64,000 bases of DNA from Anopheles merus. Taxonomy: Eukaryota > Arthropoda > Insecta > Diptera > Culicidae. The notes below the pieces were generated by a model. It ran no database searches and had not been told where the DNA came from. It was given only the letters and a program-made list of their open reading frames with translations. Positions 10,137-20,028 of the stretch are shown one piece after another. The DNA is taken from assembly GCF_017562075.2 (NCBI RefSeq), contig NC_054082.1:682001-746000 (forward strand), given 5' to 3'. Position 1 is the first letter of the stretch; every line of letters starts with the position of its first letter. The position numbers and the translations under genes were made by a program.

Positions 10137-11339
10137 TTAGGTTTCGCATTGATCGGCAGCAGTCGTACAGGAGGCTACGGAGTTCTGATCGGTAGCGTTC
10201 TCCTTACGCAGTTGCAGCGCAGGGAAGCGCTTGTACAGAGCGGCCCTATATTTGGGATGACTAATGCCGTACACTATCGGATTGTAGACGGCATTCGCTT
10301 TGGCAAATACCGAGCCCCAAATCGTTTGGAGCGGGCTGATGGGGCTGGAATCGATTATGCCGGCGTAGTTAATGACGAGATACGGCGTCCAGGCCATGAA
10401 CCAGAGCGTGATGGTGACGAGCGCCACTTTGGCCAGCTTAATTTCTGCATTCGTTTTGGACGCATCCGATGACCGCAGGGAGGCAACATTCATCTTTTTC
10501 GCTTGCTCCCGCATGTTCCGTTCGTGGGCAGAAACAGCCTGGTTTGGGAAGGAAAAGCAAGTTTAGCCCAAAGTTATTTGAATTTTCACGGCAGCATCCC
10601 TTACCTTCAGAATGTAGGTATAGCAGTAGATGATGAGCAGCAATGGCAGCCAGTAGACGAACACGGAATACGCGTAGATGTAGGAAACGCTGATCCAATC
10701 CTTTGAGAGATAGTCCGTGCCGCAAGCACTCATGTTGCCTTCCGGTACGTAGCGATTCCAGCCAAACAGTGGAGCCAGCGTCCAGACAAGCGAGTTGGCC
10801 CAAACGAACAGGATGCGCATCACCGAACCAACGTACGTGAGCGGTTTGGCGGACAAGCCCTTCACGATCACGGTGTACCGATCGAAGGCGATCATCGTCA
10901 TGCTCCAGATGGAAACGCAGCCCGACAGTGAACCGAACATTCCGTAGATTTCGCACATGAGCGGACCGAACACCCACGTCTCGTGGTAGGAGTTAATGAT
11001 AAGCGGTGGCGCCATCGTAAACATCATCATGAAATCGGCGAAAGCCAGATTGATCACCATCAGGTTCGATGGCGTGCGGAGGCCTTTGGTCGAGGAGAAG
11101 ATCAAAATTACGCATCCGTTTCCTACGATGGAGATGAGCGCCAGCAGTCCAATGGTGGTGGCCAGTGCCGCATGCCACTTTGTCTCCAACGGCGGAAACT
11201 GATACCAGTACGTGTCAACGAGATGGAGCATCTCTGGGGGCACTTTGTCCACCACGGTCAAATTTGCCACCGAGATCGTCCAGGTCAATGCTTGTGGGCT
11301 CTTTGGACCGAAGATGCCCACAGGTGTGTGGTCCATCAT
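10137..11339 (-). CDS. Long-wavelength opsin 2 (diverged paralogue)
   Basis: Exons 11339-10605 and 10538-10137 join in phase 0 at the same position as in opsin 1 (before AVSAHE), giving 378 aa. It has all core features: LRTPSNL after TM1, FDRY, a glycosylation site in NMSACG, FAKANAVYNP with the retinal-binding lysine, NPIVY and HPKYR. It is the most diverged of the four: it has a unique N-terminus rich in Pro/Gly and starting MMDHTP, HER instead of HEK in the third cytoplasmic loop, and a different tail ending QCET. This suggests a different spectral sensitivity or cell type (inference). The start is the first ATG of a doublet. Its own TATA box and RCSI site lie upstream. Confidence 0.92.
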
Positions 11340-11502
11340 GGCGCGATGGTGCAGTTCGTTCGTTTACGGGGGCAGGAGTGGGACGCAAACACACGCACAG
11401 ACTCGTTGGAAAGGAATGTAGTTCAAACTCTTCGGCACTGGTGTCACTATCTGAGATCGAGGATACTGAGCGACTCAATCTGGCCATCGTATCGTTGTAT
11501 CA

Positions 11503-11560
11503 TATTTATAGAGCTAAGAACGATAGTTGCGGATGGGAAGTGATCGCCGTAATTGAATTA
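11503..11560 (-). promoter_or_regulatory. Opsin 2 core promoter: P3 palindrome plus TATA box
   Basis: TAATTGAATTA at 11550-11560 is the exact P3/RCSI palindrome used by Pax6-type factors. TATAAATA lies at 11510-11503, about 40 bp downstream on the minus strand. The bipartite leader element of the other opsins was not found here. Confidence 0.75.
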
Positions 11561-12017
11561 GGCAAAGGTAATAAAACTTCTCAGATTGACAGGTCTTAGA
11601 ACGGCTTAGAGGAAGAGATTAGCGCTGCGACGGTGGTCGGGAGGGGGTGGCTTGGGCCTGGTTAAGCCCTGCTGCTGCCCTGTGTTGCGTCAATGGCCAG
11701 CGTTAGTAATGATTGCTTCCCTGATTGTTATGATGCGTTATGATTGTTTCTGTCTGCCCGCACTGTCGCTACATAGTGCGAATCACAGTCAAACAGTTAT
11801 GGATCACTGGGAAGCAGTGGTTCAGTGGATGGCTAGGGCCCAATTGGCCGATACCCAGTAGCCGCATTAGTTTTGCGTACACGCGCCATTCATTGCACGC
11901 ACGTCTGCGCAAAAGCCGGTAGGCGATTAGTGGCAGACGATATTTTGTACCGTTCATACCATCATAGCAACCCGTTGGTGGTAACCGTTGTTTGGATAGT
12001 GCGCTGGGCGATGTACC

Positions 12018-12566
12018 ATGGCGTTTGCAGGCAATATTCAGACGGGCCGGAAAAACTGTGCTTCAACACAGTTTCCATTCAAATTTAGTGCAGAACAGGC
12101 GGCTGGGCTCGTGGAGGACAGTAATGAGGATGCATTCTGTACGGAGTATGATAACAATTTTGTGCCTTTCAACAATTACACCAAACCAGGTATTGGGAAC
12201 GTCACAAGTAAGACCCTTACTAAGTGCGCCGAATTGAGTCAAAGGTTGTGCTTCGTTTCCGTTCCAGTTCTGCGGCGGGATCAGCTGAGAGAGGTGTACA
12301 AGGAAAAGTTGTCGCGAATTTTGACGAAAAATGCGAACGAACAACTGGAAACCATCCACCGGCAGGAGGAGGAGCGGAAACAGCTGAGAAAACGGAAGAA
12401 TTATTATATGGCAAAGGAAACTGGGCAGGATCCGCAGTACAGTCTGCAGCGAACGGATGATGTGGTAACGTTCTGGAGCTACCGTGGCCGTCGGAATGCT
12501 AATCATCGCCGCAATAACGATTTCACTAAACCGCAGGAGGATAAATTGGATGTGCAGTTTGAATAA
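12018..12566 (+). CDS. Small basic protein of unknown function
   Basis: An ATG-initiated frame of 182 codons lies between opsins 2 and 3. I do not recognise the family. The protein has an N-terminal part rich in Asn/Gly, a charged, probably helical stretch (RQEEERKQLRKRKNYY) and a basic C-terminus with FWSYRGRRNANHRRNN and TKPQED. Bases 12208-12267 look like a 60-nt intron (AAGTAAGA donor, CGTTTCCGTTCCAG acceptor); the length is a multiple of three without stops, so both a 182-aa and a 162-aa product are possible. The spliced form reads GIGNVT then ILRRDQLREVY. It ends 86 bp from the convergent stop of opsin 3. The codon pattern and hydrophilic composition support real coding. Confidence 0.65.
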   Translation: MAFAGNIQTGRKNCASTQFPFKFSAEQAAGLVEDSNEDAFCTEYDNNFVPFNNYTKPGIGNVTSKTLTKCAELSQRLCFVSVPVLRRDQLREVYKEKLSRILTKNANEQLETIHRQEEERKQLRKRKNYYMAKETGQDPQYSLQRTDDVVTFWSYRGRRNANHRRNNDFTKPQEDKLDVQFE

Positions 12567-12651
12567 ATTGCAGGCGCATTGATGTGCATTTCATTGCCTT
12601 GCTTGCTTTGCTTCTTTATTGCATATTATCTTATTACAAACTCGTCCAGAT

Positions 12652-13767
12652 CTAAGCTTTCTCGTCCGAGGCCTGGGTGGCACCCGACGCAACCGACTGG
12701 CCATCGTCGACTGGTGCTGCATCCTGGCACGATAGCGACGGGAACTTCTGGTACAGGGCAGCGCGATACTTCGGATGGCTGATGCCGTACACGATCGGGT
12801 TGTAGACGGCGTTGGCCTTGGCGAACAGCGAGCCCCAGATGGTGGCCAGCGGGCTGATCGGGGCAGCCTTGAAGATTCCGGTGAAGTTGATGACCAGGTA
12901 CGGCGTCCAGGCCATGAACCAGAGCGAGATGGTGACCAGGGCGACCTTGGCCAGCTTCATCTCGGTGCTGGTGTTCTGGGCTTCCTGCGTACGCAGCGAG
13001 GCGACGTTCATCTTCTTGGCCTGCTCGCGCATGTTCTTCTCGTGAGCGGACACAGCCTTCAGGATGAAGGTGTACGAGTAGATGATGGTCAGCAGCGGCA
13101 GCCAGTACACGAAGATGGCGTAGATGATGATGTACGAGCGGCTCAGCCACGTCTGGGTCAGGTAGTCGGTTCCGCAGGCGGTCATGTTGCCCTCCGGCAC
13201 GTATCGGTTCCATCCGAACAGCGGGGCCAGAGTCCAGAACAGCGCGAACACCCACACGCCCAGAATGCGCAGCAGGGCACCGTTGTTGGTCATCGGCTTG
13301 CCCGCGAGACCCTTCACGATGACGTTGTAACGGTCAAAGGCAATCATCGTCATGGTCCAGATCGAGGCACAGCCGAACAGCGATCCCAGCATGGCGTACA
13401 GCTCGCACGCGAACGGGCCAAAGGTCCAGGTCTCGTGCCAGCAGTTGATCACCATCGGCGGGCCCATCGTGAACATCATGAAGAAATCGGAGAAGGCCAG
13501 ATTGACCACCAGCAAGTTGGAGGGGGTTCGGAGTGACTTGGTGTTGGTGAAGATGTACATCACACAACCGTTACCGGTCATCGAGATCATTCCGAGCATG
13601 AAGATGGCAAAGCCTAGGATCGAGTGCCACAGCGGGTTCATGGGCGGGAACTGGTTCCAGTGGGGATGCACCATGTGGAGCATCTCTGGTGGGACCTTGT
13701 CCACCACCGACATGTTGCCACCGCTCTGCGTCCAGGCATCGAAGTGAGGTTCCACAAACGCAGCCAT
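12652..13767 (-). CDS. Long-wavelength opsin 3 (left copy of inverted pair)
   Basis: A single coding exon of 371 aa. It is a rhabdomeric opsin with FDRY, NMTACG, the HEK loop motif, the FAKANAVYNP lysine, NPIVY and an acidic/Ser tail ending SDEKA. It lacks the intron that opsins 1 and 2 carry before AVSAHE. Compared with opsin 4, the protein differs only at WTQSGGN versus WTQGSGN. The DNA appears identical from the NMSVVDK codons to just before the stop, with silent differences only in about the first 20 codons and the last few. A 5' UTR intron is likely (donor AATGTAAGTAG near 13874, acceptor ATTATACAG just before the ATG). Confidence 0.95.
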   Translation of the reverse strand: MAAFVEPHFDAWTQSGGNMSVVDKVPPEMLHMVHPHWNQFPPMNPLWHSILGFAIFMLGMISMTGNGCVMYIFTNTKSLRTPSNLLVVNLAFSDFFMMFTMGPPMVINCWHETWTFGPFACELYAMLGSLFGCASIWTMTMIAFDRYNVIVKGLAGKPMTNNGALLRILGVWVFALFWTLAPLFGWNRYVPEGNMTACGTDYLTQTWLSRSYIIIYAIFVYWLPLLTIIYSYTFILKAVSAHEKNMREQAKKMNVASLRTQEAQNTSTEMKLAKVALVTISLWFMAWTPYLVINFTGIFKAAPISPLATIWGSLFAKANAVYNPIVYGISHPKYRAALYQKFPSLSCQDAAPVDDGQSVASGATQASDEKA

Positions 13768-13927
13768 TGCTAATCTGTATAATCGTCGCAATATTTTGGC
13801 AAAAAAAAACATTCACCGGAACAATTAAGGTTCGGTTAGAATAATTATTGACGCTGAATGTTAGTACTACTTACATTGGGAAAACGGTTGATGTTGTTTT
13901 GGTTTAGCTTTAAACAATATATTTAAG

Positions 13928-13956
13928 CTGAAGAAAATCGTTGTTACACGAACTAC
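13928..13956 (-). promoter_or_regulatory. Conserved bipartite leader element of opsin 3
   Basis: GTAGTTCG, 8 nt, CGATTTTCTTCAG on the minus strand, about 85 bp after the TATA box. It matches opsins 1 and 4. Confidence 0.6.
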
Positions 13957-14034
13957 TTCAGCTGCACAGCTAAAAGAGTGTTTCCCTCTGGAATTCCCTG
14001 CACCAACTCGAGCATTTCTATGCACTTGGTCAAC

Positions 14035-14094
14035 TATTTATACTGGTCTAGAATGCAGTTCCTTCTGTACGCGATGCAACTAGTAATTGAATTA
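14035..14094 (-). promoter_or_regulatory. Opsin 3 core promoter: P3 palindrome plus TATA box
   Basis: TAATTGAATTA at 14084-14094 is a perfect P3 palindrome. TATAAATA lies at 14042-14035, about 42 bp downstream on the minus strand. Confidence 0.78.
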
Positions 14095-14738
14095 TGTTAA
14101 AGGGTTTACCATCGTTTCAAGCATCGAGCAAAAGACAACAGAACTTAACGTAAAAGAATTGCATCGTTCGGAACCGGCTTCTTTGGACTGGCAACGTGAC
14201 TTGTGTATAAATAGTTTGAAAAGTCACAAAGTAAAATAATGTTACAAAAGTGATAAATGACATGTGTACGTATCTTCTATGTCGACGTTGGCAGTAAATT
14301 AAAGGCCCTTGGAAAGGCAATAAGTTAAACATCGTTTAAACATATGGACGATTTTTTAATACTAATTTGTTACCTGCAAATAAGAATGTAGAAATGCTAG
14401 TAAATCAAGTAAGCCATGATCTTGATCTCAACGCACTTCATTAAGACACCAAGAGCGTTGGGATCAAAAGCTTAGCGAGCGATGGATCGATCTCTGTTTG
14501 CTAGGATTAAAGATTTGATTCTATTGCGCGATGGTAAGCAACATGTGGAAAAATTTCAATGTCAAGGTCACCTGTCCATCCAACCGACCAATAATGGAAG
14601 AGGAGTTTACTCATTATCGATACCTTGTTTCCGATACGAAAGGAGTAAGTGGGACAACTTCTTACCCATTCCCATGGGGTGGCGTTTGCGTTCCTTTGCG
14701 CCACAGCGCCTTAAGTCAATTTGTAAGCGGTAAAGGGG

Positions 14739-14792
14739 TAATTCAATTAGAATTTCGGACAGCCGTGGGGAAGCAACTTTCTTCTATATAAA
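14739..14792 (+). promoter_or_regulatory. Opsin 4 core promoter: RCSI site plus TATA box
   Basis: TAATTCAATTA at 14739-14749 fits TAATYNRATTN. TATATAAA lies at 14785-14792. It is oriented opposite to the opsin 3 promoter within the same spacer. Confidence 0.77.
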
Positions 14793-14875
14793 CGTACAAT
14801 AACTGAACAATGGGCGTAGTCAATGTTTTGGCGCAGAGCTGTTAAGTTTGTGTGAGGAAAGTAGGAAATATTGAA

Positions 14876-14904
14876 GTAGTTCGATTTCGATCGATTTTCT
14901 TCAG
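14876..14904 (+). promoter_or_regulatory. Conserved bipartite leader element of opsin 4
   Basis: GTAGTTCG, 8 nt, CGATTTTCTTCAG, about 90 bp after the TATA box. A probable 5' UTR intron follows (14985-15036, AAAG|GTATCA to TTCCAG). Confidence 0.6.
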
Positions 14905-15038
14905 TGAACTGTGTCGCAGATAGAAGGATTCAATTTTTAGTATTTGCGCATTTGAGGTACAAATCATTCCACAAGCATCCAAAGGTATCAAAATTGGGCA
15001 TATTGATGCTAAACACTGAAGTTTTAATCATTCCAGAC

Positions 15039-16154
15039 ATGGCAGCCTTCGTAGAACCGCATTTCGATGCCTGGACGCAGGGATCCGGCAACATGTCGGT
15101 GGTGGACAAGGTCCCACCAGAGATGCTCCACATGGTGCATCCCCACTGGAACCAGTTCCCGCCCATGAACCCGCTGTGGCACTCGATCCTAGGTTTTGCC
15201 ATCTTCATGCTCGGAATGATCTCGATGACCGGTAACGGTTGTGTGATGTACATCTTCACCAACACCAAGTCACTCCGAACCCCCTCCAACTTGCTGGTGG
15301 TCAATCTGGCCTTCTCCGATTTCTTCATGATGTTCACGATGGGCCCGCCGATGGTGATCAACTGCTGGCACGAGACCTGGACCTTTGGCCCGTTCGCGTG
15401 CGAGCTGTACGCCATGCTGGGATCGCTGTTCGGCTGTGCCTCGATCTGGACCATGACGATGATTGCCTTTGACCGTTACAACGTCATCGTGAAGGGTCTC
15501 GCGGGCAAGCCGATGACCAACAACGGTGCCCTGCTGCGCATTCTGGGCGTGTGGGTGTTCGCGCTGTTCTGGACTCTGGCCCCGCTGTTCGGATGGAACC
15601 GATACGTGCCGGAGGGCAACATGACCGCCTGCGGAACCGACTACCTGACCCAGACGTGGCTGAGCCGCTCGTACATCATCATCTACGCCATCTTCGTGTA
15701 CTGGCTGCCGCTGCTGACCATCATCTACTCGTACACCTTCATCCTGAAGGCTGTGTCCGCTCACGAGAAGAACATGCGCGAGCAGGCCAAGAAGATGAAC
15801 GTCGCCTCGCTGCGTACGCAGGAAGCCCAGAACACCAGCACCGAGATGAAGCTGGCCAAGGTCGCCCTGGTCACCATCTCGCTCTGGTTCATGGCCTGGA
15901 CGCCGTACCTGGTCATCAACTTCACCGGAATCTTCAAGGCTGCCCCGATCAGCCCGCTGGCCACCATCTGGGGCTCGCTGTTCGCCAAGGCCAACGCCGT
16001 CTACAACCCGATCGTGTACGGCATCAGCCATCCGAAGTATCGCGCTGCCCTGTACCAGAAGTTCCCGTCGCTATCGTGCCAGGATGCAGCACCAGTCGAC
16101 GATGGCCAGTCGGTTGCGTCGGGTGCCACCCAGGCCTCGGACGAGAAGGCGTAA
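15039..16154 (+). CDS. Long-wavelength opsin 4 (right copy of inverted pair)
   Basis: A single coding exon of 371 aa starting at the ATG just after the TTCCAG acceptor. It is a visual Gq-coupled opsin with the same motifs as opsin 3: FDRY, NMTACG, HEK, FAKANAVYNP and NPIVY. The two proteins differ only around residues 15-16. The frame stays open upstream to 14904, but that part is 5' UTR and intron. Third-position GC is very high, as in opsins 1 and 3, which also creates a long antisense frame without meaning. The 3' end faces Dzip1, whose stop codon is 175 bp away. Confidence 0.95.
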   Translation: MAAFVEPHFDAWTQGSGNMSVVDKVPPEMLHMVHPHWNQFPPMNPLWHSILGFAIFMLGMISMTGNGCVMYIFTNTKSLRTPSNLLVVNLAFSDFFMMFTMGPPMVINCWHETWTFGPFACELYAMLGSLFGCASIWTMTMIAFDRYNVIVKGLAGKPMTNNGALLRILGVWVFALFWTLAPLFGWNRYVPEGNMTACGTDYLTQTWLSRSYIIIYAIFVYWLPLLTIIYSYTFILKAVSAHEKNMREQAKKMNVASLRTQEAQNTSTEMKLAKVALVTISLWFMAWTPYLVINFTGIFKAAPISPLATIWGSLFAKANAVYNPIVYGISHPKYRAALYQKFPSLSCQDAAPVDDGQSVASGATQASDEKA

Positions 16155-16328
16155 GAAACAGAGCGGAAGTGAAAGCTACTGAAACCACGTGATATCAAGT
16201 TGGAAGAAAGATGTACTGAGGAAACTAATTTCCAACCGGCCGGTAACAATCGAACGAGATGCAAACGAGAGAATAGAAAATTAAAAACAACATGCAAAAA
16301 ACGTTTTATTGCGTACCTTTGTGTGCTA

Positions 16329-18945
16329 TTATTTATCTTCATCGAAGCTGCTAATGTTCCAATCGGATTCGTCGTCCACCTTCGATACCGTATGTGCATT
16401 AGGTTTTTGATGTGATCGTGCATATTCCTCTGCTACGGGCCCGGGTTGCCCTGCACTTACTACGACGGATGTGCCAAGGGTTCTGGTATAATCTTCTTTG
16501 TCCAAATTAAATAACACACGTTTCTTGGGGATCGGTTTGAGTGTTGAAACACTGTCAATTGTTTCATTGTTGCTGGAAGGGATGGTTTCCTCCACCGTTG
16601 AATCTTGCACGCGGTCGGGCGTCTTTGCTGCAGGATGTATCGTTTTAATGGGTGTGTGTAGCAACCGTTCTACCTGCTGATCGTAGCTGGAAATGGAGGC
16701 GCGCTTCGACGGGTTCGGCGTGATGGTTAAGTCTTCCTGTCCGGACATAGCCGTCACGTCTGCATGTACCGTAATAATGTCGTCATCGGTAAGCTTTATG
16801 GTCGGTCTGTGCGGTGGCGCGCTGGATCCGCCCGTAAAGATTGCTTTGCTTTTGAACACGTTCATATCGGCATGATGTTGCACTGCCCCAGTGTCCGGAA
16901 GATGTAGCTTTTGCTTCGAAGGAAGTAACTCCATCGCAGAAGATGTTTTCAGGCGAGGTTTGATCACGGGTCCCCTAGCGGAAGGGAAATGTTTCTCTCT
17001 GCCCATGACGATGGGTTTATCGTGTGCCGTTTTCATTTGGCCCGATTCCTTCGTCTGAGCACCGTCTCCAATTTTAACTCGTGCCAATTGCTCAACCCTG
17101 GAAAGCAGTTGGTTACGGGTGACGAAAAAGTGGCCGTGCTTTTGTCTTTGCACATCCCGCCGGTCCGCTAAAGCTTTGCAAGCGGCATTTAAATTTTCGC
17201 CAAACAGTAGCTTCGATCTCGGATCAACTCCGATCGCTTTCAAGCGTGCACGAAACTGGGTCAATATTTGTTTTTTGGGCGAAATGAGTAAAGCTTGACT
17301 GGAAGGTTGCGCTTGCGGCTTGGATTCTGTGACCTGCGATGGTTTTTGCGATGTTTCTACCAAGGGTGAACTTTTAGCGGCCAGCTGGTGGTGTGTCTTG
17401 AGGGTTTCGATGTTGGTGTTGGTTTCATGTTCTTTATCACTTTCCGCTTGTTCGGACTCGGAAGAGATCGTTTGCATGTTATGTTTAGTGTACTCTTCCT
17501 TCTGCTGCACAGGATCCTCGACTACGGATACACTTTCTATGACAACCGTTGGAAGAGTGACTGTTTTTAAATGAGTCAAGCTATGTGGCGTGCCAAGGTC
17601 TGTGTGTCCGGTGCTGCTATCATTTTGAATTTCTTTACGCTCTATGGCACGTGCTTCGCGGAGCAATTTTTCCAGCTGTTCCACTTTTTGTGTGTAAACC
17701 TTCTCGAATGACACGATCGCTTCCTGGGCCTGCCTTTGACTGGTTTCATATATCTTTTCCAACTCACGATACCGTTCCTTCCAGATACCGCCACTCTCGT
17801 CTACCACCACCGGTGTGGGAGTATTTCGTTCGGACTTTTCGATGGTTTGAATGACATCCACCAGATTTCTTTTCACGGTTTCAATTTCCTGGTTAAGCGT
17901 TTGTCTTTCCCCCGTTTTCCAACTTTCGAAAAGACGCCTTTGCTCGTCCAAAAACGATTGAAGATCGGATTTCGATATAAAGTCACCGGCTGGCGCTCGG
18001 TCCTTTCGTTGCTCATCAATAGCGGACTTTTCCGACTGTGGCATGGTTTCTGTCTGAGTTTGAGCCACCTTCTCGTCGTTTGAATCTTTATCATCCGTCA
18101 GGTTGCTTTGTATTGCCACACTGTGGAGTACTTTTGCCGGTGGTCTGTCGGTCGCACTGCTGCTATCTTCCGAGCAAACCCGACAGCGATGGTGCTTGCT
18201 ACGATGGAGGTGTAGGTCCTTCTCGGTGGCATTTAGCCGCTCCTTCAGTTGTTTCACTTCCAGTTCGAGTTTTATGGTGTTTATCAAGTTGGTATCGGTA
18301 GTAGCGGGTTTACGCTCGAGTGTAGGCTCTGCTGTTCGCTGAACATTGCTGGCATGCTTCCGTACCATGTGCGCATTCAACAGTTCTGAGCTGATGAAAT
18401 TTTTCGTACACTTTGTGCATGGATAAATTGGCTGCGCGTGCTGCTGATGTTCCATGGTTTCGGCACGTTGTAGCTTTCTCTGCAGCTGGGTCACCTCTTC
18501 GCTACGTTTCTTGTTCATTTTTTCGAGTCGCGCATTTTCATCCTGTAATGTTTGTATGGTGTTTCTAATTTCCAACACTGTCTCGTCCAGAAACTGTTTG
18601 CAAAACAACAGATACTGTATGCTAAATTGAGCAAGAACAAAGTACTTCCCAATCGCTGGGTCGAGAATCCGGTTGCTTAACACGTTTCCAATAGGGACTT
18701 CGGATATGTGTGGAATGAATTCGTCAAGTTTTTCGTAATCTTTGTCACTCACAATGCCATAAGGATCGATGGATGCTGTGAATGGATGAAATCAGTACGT
18801 GTTAGTGTCGAGAGAAAGGACGAGCCAGGGACAACCGCGTACCTATAAACCGCCAATCGATGCAATGTCCTACCGACAGCTCACGGATAGTGAATCCGGC
18901 TTCCCTTGCGATTTTCGGAAAATTGTGATGCCATTTGTATGACAT
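16329..18945 (-). CDS. Dzip1: Dzip1 / Iguana homologue, cilium base protein
   Basis: Two exons, 18945-18843 and 18775-16329, join at phase 1 (849 aa). Exon 1 encodes MSYKWHHNFPKIAREAGF and ends DWRFI, matching the start of the Dzip1 N-terminal domain; the join reads DWRFIASIDPYGIVSDKDY. The N-terminal domain is followed by a coiled coil (LQDENARLEKMNKKR), one C2H2 zinc finger (YPCTKC, then HMVRKH), more coiled coil, and a long disordered tail with many Ser/Thr. Known for the family: DZIP1 sits at the basal body and transition zone, is needed for ciliogenesis and, in vertebrates, tunes Hedgehog signalling. The frame without exon 1 starts at a GTG, so the 5' exon is needed. Confidence 0.88.
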
Positions 18946-19241
18946 ACTGTTTATATCGAGCACTGGGTGTATTATTTGCGCCGCGCTATGTGCTTTGCTG
19001 ACAATTACTTATTTTATTTTCATTCCTGATCGAGACGACTTTTCCTCGCAAACAATTTGTATCACTTTGGCCACTGTTTACTCACTGTTTAGACACGAAG
19101 GTAGAAAAAGTATTTTTGTTACGACGCAACTACCCTAACATTGCCATAGCAACCATATTGTGCAATACAAACAATCCTCTGACTCCCTTTGGCCTACATA
19201 CGCTGAAAGGCATGTTGGGTCGTGTTCCGTGGCGCTAAATA

Positions 19242-20028
19242 CTAAATTAATTCCAGCTGACCCTCTATTATTAATGGCTCAATATCGCAATACCTGAACA
19301 GATGCACCGCTCCGGCCCGTATGTTGATGGAAAGCTCACCGCCGGCTAATGAATATTCTCCGACATCCTGCCTGGCTCGGGCAAACACGTGCGTATCCAG
19401 GTTGGGAATCACCCGGCGCGCCCGCTCATCGTCTTGATGGTTTTGTGGCATGTGGCGAGTGACTAGCTCGTTGAAATGGTTTTCAACGCTCTCGTGAAAA
19501 TCTACGGCAAACTTATGCTCAGCAGCCGACAGACGTTTCGAGTTGCGGGGCCTACCAGACTCCACTTCGATAATGTGTGGCGCGTATGTTTCTAGCTTCT
19601 GCAGTCTGCAGCGCAGATAGCTTGCCACTATGAACCTGATCCTTTCCACCTCCATCCGATGTACGATGTAGAGCAGATCGTTCTTGTTTGCCGTGGCCAG
19701 ATTTTCCTCCATGTGCACAAGCTGTATCATGACCATTTCCACCAGAGCGTCTTCATAAGGCAGCAGGTCGGGAGCAAACTTTTCATTTATCCAAGCTCGT
19801 TGAAGAGCTTCCAGGACCTGAAATACATTAATTAGACAGCATTAGCGGGGTACGCTGGATAGCAACAGAGTAAACAATCGCTTGTGTTAGCCCCGTCCCA
19901 TTGTTTACCTCTTGTGAGGACATTTGTATCTCTTCTTCGTCGTCTTCGAATTCAGCGTCGACGTCAGCATTGCTTGTTCCATTGCGAAGTAAATCTGTGT
20001 TTTCCGACTCAAGATCACTGTATTCCAT
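19242..20028 (-). CDS. Sld5: GINS complex subunit Sld5 (GINS4)
   Basis: Exons 20028-19909 and 19817-19242 join in phase 0, giving 231 aa, close to the usual length of about 223. The N-terminus is acidic (FEDDEEEIQMSSQE). The GINS A-domain follows (LEALQRAWINEKFAPDLLPYE, with MIQLVHMEEN, ERIRFIVASYLRCRLQKLE and SAAEHKFAVDFHESVENHF), and the C-terminal B-domain is a small beta module ending IIEGQLELI. Known role: with Psf1-3, Sld5 forms GINS, the part of the CMG helicase that couples MCM2-7 to Cdc45 at replication forks. The ATG at 20028 lies 479 bp from the divergent Tsr2 start. Confidence 0.9.

Larger units (their letters stand above)
12652..16154. repeat. Inverted repeat: two opsin arms around a 1271-bp spacer
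   Basis: Arms 12652-13767 and 15039-16154 are reverse complements of each other. Every stretch compared by eye matched, except near both ends of the coding sequence. Flanking DNA outside the start and stop codons is unrelated. The spacer 13768-15038 carries both promoters, pointing outward. Confidence 0.9.

Noticed and set aside
12775..13536. A 253-codon open frame antisense to opsin 3, and its twin at 15270-16031 opposite opsin 4
   Set aside because: It mirrors the GC-rich third positions of the opsin coding strand, has no membrane or domain features, and its composition (His/Gln/Arg/Gly/Asp) is typical of an antisense shadow.
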